Positions 58,708 through 64,000 of a stretch of 64,000 nt of DNA are shown one piece after another. The stretch comes from CAZDDB01 sp963843285. Its GTDB lineage: Bacteria; Acidobacteriota; HRBIN11; JAKEFK01. How positions within the stretch are numbered: position 1 is the first letter of the stretch; every line of letters begins with the position of its first letter. The notes below the pieces were generated by a model, which made no database searches, was not told where the DNA came from, and saw nothing but the letters and a program-made list of their open reading frames with translations. The stretch covers positions 1 through 64,000 of the forward strand of contig CAWJJO010000015.1 of assembly GCA_963843285.1 (NCBI GenBank), read 5' to 3'. The translations under genes were made by a program, and so were the position numbers.

Positions 58708-59688
58708 TTAATAAACGGGTTTTACACCAGGCTCTTTTTCGCTTGCGGATTCACCATGGATCACCGGGCCCGAGCGGATGAGGTTCGAGCGAAGTCTTTG
58801 TCCAAGAATTTCTTCGGCCAGGATTCCGGCATTGATCAGCTTTTGCAAATCGATTCCTGTTGCGGCTCCCATTTCGTGCAAAACGCCGATCAAATCCTCG
58901 GTACAGGTGTTGCCTGTAAATCCGGCTGAGTATTTCGCGGCGCCCGTTGCCGGTTGTCCTCCGATGGCGCCGATGGAACAGTCTACATAGCGGACGCCTA
59001 GCTCCAGCATCGCAATCGAATTCACAATTCCTGTACCCCGCGTATCGTGAAAATGCGCGATAAACTCTGTGCCCGGAAACATCGACATCAGTTGGCCAAC
59101 GCGTTCCCGAATGAGTTTGGGATTTGCCACTCCTGTTGTGTCTCCCAACATAATCGTTTGTGCGCCTTCCTCGTGATAAAACCGGATGATCTTTGCGACG
59201 TCGGCAAGTTGAATGTCGCCTTTCACGGGGCAACCGTATACTGTGCCTGCGCAACCAATCACTCGAATGCCAAGGTTGTGCGCGCGCTTCATAATGGCAG
59301 CATGCTCCGCCATTGCTTCCGCGTGTGACATCCGGAAATTGAGCTGATTGTGTTTTTCACTGGAGGAAATCATCAGAATGATTTCGCTCGCGCCGTAGCC
59401 TTCTTTCTGGCAGGTTTCCAAACGGTCGAACCCCTTTGCGTTCGGAATGAGCACAACGTACGAAACATCCGGACGCCGATCGATGGCTTTCAAAACATCC
59501 ACCGCGTCTGCAAACTGAGGAAGCAGTTTCGGATGGGAAAAAGAGGTGACTTCTAATTTCTTGAAGCCTGCATTCACAACACGATGAATCATTTCCACTT
59601 TTTGTTCTGTTGGTACCAGGACCGGCATGGACTGCAATCCATCGCGTGCCCAACATTCACAAGCTATGATTTTTTCTTGAAACGGCAT
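58708..59688 (-). CDS. Hydroxymethylglutaryl-CoA lyase-like enzyme
   Basis: 326 residues. TIM-barrel HMGL motifs: ECWARDGLQSMP (RDGLQ), GCPVKG, LGDTTGVANP, AHFHDTRGTG, CSIGAIGGQP and the Cys-loop FTGNTCTEDL. Cleaves 3-hydroxy-3-methylglutaryl-CoA to acetoacetate and acetyl-CoA in leucine breakdown, or a related acyl-CoA. No other leucine-degradation genes are nearby. The small gene 59700-59903 lies 11 bp upstream on the same strand. Confidence 0.88.
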   Translation of the reverse strand: MPFQEKIIACECWARDGLQSMPVLVPTEQKVEMIHRVVNAGFKKLEVTSFSHPKLLPQFADAVDVLKAIDRRPDVSYVVLIPNAKGFDRLETCQKEGYGASEIILMISSSEKHNQLNFRMSHAEAMAEHAAIMKRAHNLGIRVIGCAGTVYGCPVKGDIQLADVAKIIRFYHEEGAQTIMLGDTTGVANPKLIRERVGQLMSMFPGTEFIAHFHDTRGTGIVNSIAMLELGVRYVDCSIGAIGGQPATGAAKYSAGFTGNTCTEDLIGVLHEMGAATGIDLQKLINAGILAEEILGQRLRSNLIRSGPVIHGESASEKEPGVKPVY

Positions 59689-59699
59689 AACGTCCTTCC

Positions 59700-59903
59700 T
59701 TACCGGGCGGTCAAATTCTTCCGCGCGGCCTCAACCGTGAATACGTGAACTCCGAACAGGACCGCTACTGCGCAAAGATCCCCTTCCAGCAGGAACTCAA
59801 TCCCGAACGGATGATTGCGCGCATCCCAAATCAATTGTTCGATTTGATGAGGTTGCGGGCGGAATATTTCGAACCTCGTCTTCTCAGGTAAGCTGTCGTT
59901 CAT
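59700..59903 (-). CDS. Small conserved-looking protein, unknown
   Basis: 67 residues from ATG 59903 (MNDSLPEKTRFEIFRPQPHQ). No signal peptide; a mixed alpha/beta sequence with one hydrophobic strand (LCAVAVLFGVHVFTVEAA). It precedes the HMGL-like gene by 11 bp and is probably cotranscribed. Family not recognised. Confidence 0.5.
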   Translation of the reverse strand: MNDSLPEKTRFEIFRPQPHQIEQLIWDARNHPFGIEFLLEGDLCAVAVLFGVHVFTVEAARKNLTAR

Positions 59904-60044
59904 GGAATCTCCTCTGGTTCGACGTGGAGTAACTGCCAAATCCTTGCCAGGAGCGGCAATCGTTAGCGTATGCTCGGAAGGTCTTATCCCCGGGTATGAT
60001 TCCTATGTCATTGCTGTCAGAGAAATGACATTTTGTCTTTTGAG

Positions 60045-60078
60045 GGGCGGGCAGGGACGCCCGCCACTCCAAACCGGA
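60045..60078. repeat. GGCGGGCAGGGACGCCCGCC hairpin
   Basis: GGGGCGGGCAGGGACGCCCGCCACTCC, the same unit as at 46055 and 53608. It lies just after the adk stop (adk ends at 60095 on the minus strand). Confidence 0.75.
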
Positions 60079-60094
60079 GTGAACTGTCCAAATT

Positions 60095-60730
60095 CTAGGG
60101 TAGACTCAATTGCTTGCGAATGTCGCTTTGAACTGCTTCGGGCGACTGTGTGCCGTCCACTCTGATGACGAGTTCCTTCTTGCTGAAGAGATCGATAATC
60201 GGCGCGGTTTTTTCGTGGTAATCCTGTAGACGCGCCCGGATGGAAGCCTCGTTGTCATCTACGCGCCGGATCAGTTTTCCGCCGCATACATCGCAAACAT
60301 TCGATTTGACCGGACGGTGGTAGATCAGGTTGTAATCGAGTCCGCACTGCGAACAGAGCAGCCTGCTGAGAATTCTTTCGAGCACGATCGCATCGGGAAC
60401 ATCGATCAAAATAACTGCGTCGATGTCATAGCTTTCGAGAAAGAATTCAGCCTGCTTGCGGTTGCGCGGAAAACCGTCCAGAATGAATCCGTAATTCCAA
60501 TCGTGTTCATCCAGGCGGCGGCGCACGACTTCCGCTACAACTTCATCCGAAACCAACTGTCCTTCGGCAATCAGTCGCTTGACGCTTGCGCCGAGCTTTG
60601 TGCGACTCTGGATATTCCAGCGAAAGATGTCACCAACGCTGATATGCACAAGGTCAAGATACTCCTTAAGCAATCTTGCCTGGGTGCCTTTTCCGCATCC
60701 TTGAACTCCCATGATGATGTATTTGTGCAT
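60095..60730 (-). CDS. adk: Adenylate kinase, zinc-LID type
   Basis: 211 residues. P-loop MGVQGCGKGTQARLL (Gln in place of the usual Pro), FILDGFPRNRKQAEF, and a LID with four cysteines (LCSQCG...NVCDVCGGK) that bind zinc. Interconverts AMP, ADP and ATP. Divergent from the polyphosphate:AMP phosphotransferase gene, which makes ADP from the same AMP pool. Confidence 0.92.
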   Translation of the reverse strand: MHKYIIMGVQGCGKGTQARLLKEYLDLVHISVGDIFRWNIQSRTKLGASVKRLIAEGQLVSDEVVAEVVRRRLDEHDWNYGFILDGFPRNRKQAEFFLESYDIDAVILIDVPDAIVLERILSRLLCSQCGLDYNLIYHRPVKSNVCDVCGGKLIRRVDDNEASIRARLQDYHEKTAPIIDLFSKKELVIRVDGTQSPEAVQSDIRKQLSLP

Positions 60731-60824
60731 GAAGGTGTTCCTCTCTCAAACAGAGAATAGCATTAACAGAAGAATCTGAGGTAGCTTTCAGCGCTTGGTA
60801 GTGTGTCAGACCTGGCTCCTGCGG

Positions 60825-60862
60825 GCTGGAAGCGGCTGGAAGCCCGCGCTCCTGCTAGCCAC
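60825..60862. repeat. GCGGGCT/AGCCCGC hairpin with GGCTGGAAG words
   Basis: GCTCCTGCGGGCTGGAAGCGGCTGGAAGCCCGCGCTCCTGC. It lies between divergent adk and pap, 55 bp before the pap start. Confidence 0.65.
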
Positions 60863-60917
60863 GAATCCCTTGAGCTACTCTGCGGGAAGTCATAGAATCG
60901 GGCAAGACGGAGGGCGT

Positions 60918-62396
60918 ATGTTTGAGTCGGCGGATCTGGACCACGTGATTCGTAAGGAAGAATACAAGCGCGAGGAACCAAAACTTCGCGAGGCGCTGCT
61001 CAATGCGCAGTTCGATCTTGGGGCGCAGAAGAAATTCTCTGTTCTCATCATCATCGGTGGTGTGGATGGCGCGGGCAAGGGGGAGACGGTCAATCTGCTG
61101 AACGAGTGGATGGATCCGAGGCACATCGTAACCTATGCGTTCGGGCCACCCACGGACGAAGAAGCCGCCCGCCCGCCGATGTGGCGGTTCTGGCGCGCAC
61201 TGCCGCCGAAGGGCAAGATCGGAGTGTTCTTCGGCTCCTGGTACACCGTACCGATTGTTAGCCGCGTACTCGGAAACTACAAAGACAGCGATCTGCAGAA
61301 AAGTCTCGATGAAATCTTCCGCCACGAAAAAATGCTGGTCGATGAGGGAGTATTGTTGCTGAAGTTCTGGTTTCATCTGTCCAAGGACCAACAGCGCAAG
61401 CGTTTGAAAGCGCTTGAAGCCGATCCCAAGACAAGGTGGCGCGTGACCGAGGAAGACTGGCGGCGCTTCAAGGTGTACGACAAGTTTCGCGAGGTTTCTG
61501 AGCATTCGTTGCGCGAGACCAGCACGGCCGGCGCGCCGTGGATCGTTGTTTCCGGCGCGGACCACCGCTTCCGCAGTCTGACCACGGGCCGCATTCTGCT
61601 CGAACAAATCAGCAAGCGTGTCTCCCTCGGCGTAGGGAAGGACCGAACCGTGGAAGCTGCTCCTCCCATGCCGCAGCTGGACAATCTCAAGCTGCTACGC
61701 TCCCTGAACATGAGGCAGCGGTTGGAAAAGAAACGCTACGACAAACAGCTGGAAAAATATCAAGGGGAGCTGAATTCACTCACGCGCTCAAAGCAGGTGC
61801 GCAAGCGCTCCATCATCTTGATCTTCGAGGGTTGGGATGCCGCCGGCAAAGGTTCTGCGATCCGCCGCATCACTGGCGCTCTGGACGCTCGCCAGTACCG
61901 CATCGTCCCGATCGCGGCGCCCACCGAAGAAGAACGCGCACAACCCTATCTGTGGCGCTTCTGGCGTCACCTTCCAAGCAGGGGAGGGATCACCATCTTT
62001 GACCGCTCGTGGTACGGACGCGTGCTCGTGGAACGCGTAGAAGGATTTTGCTCGCAAGTTGACTGGATGCGCGCCTATTCGGAGATCAACGATTTCGAAG
62101 AACAACTCGTTGACAACGGCGCGAAGCTATTCAAGTTCTGGCTGCACATCACGAAAGACGAGCAACTGCGTCGTTTCAAGGAACGCCAGAAGACATCCTT
62201 CAAGCGATTCAAGATTACGGAGGAAGATTGGCGCAACCGCAAGAAGTGGCCCGACTATGAGGCTGCGGTGTGTGACATGATCGATCGCACATCCACTGAG
62301 ATCGCGCCCTGGACGATCATTGAAGCGCAGAATAAGCAGTTCGCCCGCATTAAGCTGCTGAAGACTATCGTCGACCGGCTCGGCAAACACCTGTAG
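60918..62396 (+). CDS. pap: Polyphosphate:AMP phosphotransferase (tandem PPK2)
   Basis: 492 residues from ATG 60918 (MFESADLDHVIRKEEY), with GGAGGG upstream. Two PPK2 domains in tandem: GGVDGAGKGETVNLLNEWMD and MWRFWRALPPKGKIGVFFGSWY in the first, EGWDAAGKGSAIRRITGALD and LWRFWRHLPSRGGITIFDRSWYGRVLVERVEG in the second. Only the second keeps FDRSWY; the first has FGSWY, the class II PPK2 pattern. Makes ADP from AMP using polyphosphate. The coding sequence looks richer in G/C than its neighbours by eye. Confidence 0.93.
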   Translation: MFESADLDHVIRKEEYKREEPKLREALLNAQFDLGAQKKFSVLIIIGGVDGAGKGETVNLLNEWMDPRHIVTYAFGPPTDEEAARPPMWRFWRALPPKGKIGVFFGSWYTVPIVSRVLGNYKDSDLQKSLDEIFRHEKMLVDEGVLLLKFWFHLSKDQQRKRLKALEADPKTRWRVTEEDWRRFKVYDKFREVSEHSLRETSTAGAPWIVVSGADHRFRSLTTGRILLEQISKRVSLGVGKDRTVEAAPPMPQLDNLKLLRSLNMRQRLEKKRYDKQLEKYQGELNSLTRSKQVRKRSIILIFEGWDAAGKGSAIRRITGALDARQYRIVPIAAPTEEERAQPYLWRFWRHLPSRGGITIFDRSWYGRVLVERVEGFCSQVDWMRAYSEINDFEEQLVDNGAKLFKFWLHITKDEQLRRFKERQKTSFKRFKITEEDWRNRKKWPDYEAAVCDMIDRTSTEIAPWTIIEAQNKQFARIKLLKTIVDRLGKHL

Positions 62397-62399
62397 AGA

Positions 62400-62482
62400 T
62401 CGATTGGAGCGCAGCCTGCCGGTGCTATGGAGCGCGGGCGTCCCGCCTGCATTATGGGTCGCAGGCCTCCGGCCTGCACCGG
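62400..62482. repeat. GCAGGC/GCCTGC palindromic repeat
   Basis: GGAGCGCAGCCTGCCGG, then GGAGCGCGGGCGTCCCGCCTGC and ATTATGGGTCGCAGGCCTCCGGCCTGC. It directly follows the pap stop and precedes the DinB-like gene; an upstream ATG at 62404 would read through it. Confidence 0.8.
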
Positions 62483-62532
62483 AGTTTCGTTCGTTCCCCA
62501 AAATCCTCTGGCCGTTTTATAATTACCATGTT

Positions 62533-63024
62533 GTGTCTCCGACAGATTTGATTGCAGAAGCGCTAAGCACCTGGCGCGTGAACAACAACACAAATCTATT
62601 GTTGCTGGATTCAATTTCCAAAAAAGGCTTGCTGTTGGAGCCCGGCGGTCCCAGAGCGCGGAACATAGCGCAAATATTTGCCCATCTGCATCATGCTCGC
62701 ATCGGCTGGGTTCGGTGGCAAGAACCTTCCGCTGTCGCGCATCTGACTCGATTTCAAAAAAAGACAGTGCCTTCGCGAGCGGAATTGAAACGCGCCCTGA
62801 AGGACTCCGCTCAAATGGTGGAAGCATTCATGCAACGGGCTTTTTCAGGACAGGCCAGAATCAAATGGTTTCGGAAACAACCCGTGCGTTTTATGACGTA
62901 CCTCATCATGCATGAAGCTCATCATCGCGGTCAGATTGCCTATGTACTGAAAATCTCAGGCATGAGACTGCCTACGGAAGTGGCAGGCCGTCTATGGGCC
63001 ATTTGGTCCTGGGGCAAAGAATAA
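62533..63024 (+). CDS. DinB-like putative metal-dependent protein (1)
   Basis: 163 residues from GTG 62533 (VSPTDLIAEALSTW), chosen because longer readings translate the repeat. Four-helix bundle with IFAHLHHARIGWV and MHEAHHRGQIAYVLK, placing His residues where DinB/YfiT proteins hold a metal ion. Possibly a thiol transferase or stress protein; function not known. The second DinB-like gene follows after 36 bp. Confidence 0.78.
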   Translation: MSPTDLIAEALSTWRVNNNTNLLLLDSISKKGLLLEPGGPRARNIAQIFAHLHHARIGWVRWQEPSAVAHLTRFQKKTVPSRAELKRALKDSAQMVEAFMQRAFSGQARIKWFRKQPVRFMTYLIMHEAHHRGQIAYVLKISGMRLPTEVAGRLWAIWSWGKE

Positions 63025-63060
63025 TCCGGCCGAATAGTATTCTTGTATGGAGAAATCAAC

Positions 63061-63534
63061 ATGAATCAAGACACAATACTTCGTTCACATCTAAAAAGGA
63101 TACTGGATTGGGAAGATGCTCACGTTGGATTCGACAACGCGATCAAGGGAATTCCACCGAAACTTCGAGGCGTGAAACCGCAGGGTCTTCCGTACTCACC
63201 ATGGCAAATCCTGGAACACATCCGGATCTGTCAGTATGACATTCTCGACTTTTGCCGGAACCCTGAATACAAAGAGCGACGAATGGAAGAGTACTGGCCA
63301 AAGACAGCGGCGCCTCCAACAACGAAGGCCTGGAACGAAAGCATCGCCGCTTTTCGAAAGGACCGCGACGCTCTCAAGAAGCTTGCTTCCGATCCTCGCA
63401 TCGATCTGTTTGTCGAGATTCCGCATGGAACAGGACAAACATATCTACGGGAACTGCTGGTTGTGTCTGACCACAATGCGTATCACATTGCCGACATCGT
63501 CGCGCAACGCAGGATCCTCGGCATCTGGAAATAA
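63061..63534 (+). CDS. DinB-like protein (2)
   Basis: 157 residues from ATG 63061 (MNQDTILRSHLKRIL), with GGAGA upstream. WQILEHIRICQYDILDF and VVSDHNAYHIADIVAQRRILG give the three His positions of the DinB fold. Low identity to the preceding protein by eye, so an old duplication or independent family members. Likely one transcript with it. Confidence 0.82.
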   Translation: MNQDTILRSHLKRILDWEDAHVGFDNAIKGIPPKLRGVKPQGLPYSPWQILEHIRICQYDILDFCRNPEYKERRMEEYWPKTAAPPTTKAWNESIAAFRKDRDALKKLASDPRIDLFVEIPHGTGQTYLRELLVVSDHNAYHIADIVAQRRILGIWK

Positions 63535-63552
63535 CGATGTGCCGGCGGCACT

Positions 63553-63637
63553 ATTGCGGTTGGTAACGCCAGCTTCTCGCTGGCACAGCTCGAGCTGAAA
63601 TAGCCGGCATGGACGCCGGCGGTACAAACCGGTTTCC
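63553..63637. repeat. Inverted repeat GGTTGGTAACGCCAGC...GCCGGCGGTACAAACC
   Basis: Outer GGTTGGTAACGCC pairs with GGCGGTACAAACC; inner GCCAGCTTCTCGCTGGC and GCCGGCATGGACGCCGGC hairpins. Sister of the inner part of 50602-50740. It lies between convergent genes and abuts the pirin stop. Confidence 0.8.
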
Positions 63638-63640
63638 GAG

Positions 63641-64000
63641 TCAGTCTGCCAGGTAGCCGAATTTGCCGGCATTAAAGTCTTCGATCGCTTCGTTGATTTC
63701 ATCAGCGGTGTTCATAACGAATGGACCGTAATGTACCAGCGGTTCCTCGATCGGTTCGCCGCTCAGGAACAGAACGATCGATTCCGACAACGAGCGGATT
63801 TGAACCTCATCACCATCGTTATGAAACAGAATGAACTCGCCCGCGGAGACTTCCGATGATTCGTTGGCCTGGACTTTTCCCTGTAATACCAGAACAGCAG
63901 TGTTGTAATCTCCAGGCGTAGCGAGTCGCACTTCAGCGCCCGGCTTGAGTCGCAGATCCAGCATGTGCGCGGAAGTAAATGTGGAAGCCGCGCCGCCTGT
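63641..64000 (-). CDS. Pirin family protein, C-terminal part (5' cut by window edge)
   Basis: 120 residues visible; the frame is open to the window edge (TGGAASTFTSAHMLDLRL). It is the C-terminal cupin of pirin: MLDLRLKPGAEVRLATPGDYNTAVLVLQGKV and GEPIEEPLVHYGPFVMNTADEINEAIEDF. Pirins bind iron in the N-terminal cupin (not visible) and some act as quercetinases or regulators. Confidence 0.88.
   Translation of the reverse strand, partial: TGGAASTFTSAHMLDLRLKPGAEVRLATPGDYNTAVLVLQGKVQANESSEVSAGEFILFHNDGDEVQIRSLSESIVLFLSGEPIEEPLVHYGPFVMNTADEINEAIEDFNAGKFGYLAD

Overview
The window looks like the chromosome of a free-living, Gram-negative-type heterotroph, most likely an Acidobacteriota member or a relative. 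The pointers are a Ser/Thr kinase fused to a TolB-like propeller, a secreted glucose/sorbosone-dehydrogenase-like protein with Ig and PA14 domains, an M61 peptidase, Tat export, RseP/DegP envelope proteases, mid-range GC by eye and very dense intergenic inverted repeats. This assignment is inference; no rRNA is present.

Layout. 1-4.4 kb (minus): pilT, a zinc-ribbon/receiver protein, a membrane histidine kinase and the first codons of its response regulator. 4.5-5.8 kb: a subtilase. 5.8-14.1 kb (minus): a long housekeeping run of LMW phosphatase, rseP, dxr, cdsA, uppS, truA, pyrE, a degenerate HtrA-like secreted protein, tatC and tatA. 14.3-20.3 kb: RelA/SpoT, STAS protein, double cyclic-nucleotide-domain protein, GH99-like enzyme, nitrilase-family hydrolase. 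20.6-30.5 kb (minus): sugar-dehydrogenase-like protein, DAACS symporter, a Uxx-star selenoprotein candidate with its Cys-rich neighbour, a frameshifted TolB/CehA-type gene, FKBP and a Tat-exported amine oxidase. 30.8-33.9 kb: a predicted sigma54-driven small RNA beside a histidine kinase and an NtrC-type regulator. 34-40.9 kb: a betaine/methylamine demethylation cluster (sarcosine-oxidase-like, betaine-homocysteine methyltransferase-like, Rieske oxygenase, MFS transporter, IclR regulator, purU). 41-50.6 kb: small secreted protein, degP with a consensus sigma54 promoter, adenosine deaminase, hisC, rluB, scpB, MerR, two tRNA-Pro, acylphosphatase, apt, tsaA, proC. 50.8-64 kb: Ser/Thr kinase, deiminase remnant, M61 peptidase, ATP-grasp remnant, DUF488, methyltransferase, HMG-CoA-lyase-like enzyme, adk, polyphosphate:AMP phosphotransferase, two DinB-like proteins and a partial pirin.

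Four things stand out. (1) Two exact TGGCACG-N4-TTGC promoters occur, one before degP and one before a roughly 100-nt three-hairpin RNA that lies next to an NtrC-type two-component system. (2) An in-frame TGA two codons before TAG, followed by a small hairpin, ends a glutaredoxin-like protein and fits selenocysteine. (3) Three composite double-hairpin elements of 235-236 bp (TAGGGGC...GCCCCTA) supply the TAG stop codon of neighbouring genes. (4) A shared palindrome (GTTTCACA-N-TGTGAAAC) lies before both the Rieske gene and the IclR gene.

The intergenic space is filled with at least ten families of long inverted repeats. Several of them extend into the ends of coding sequences.
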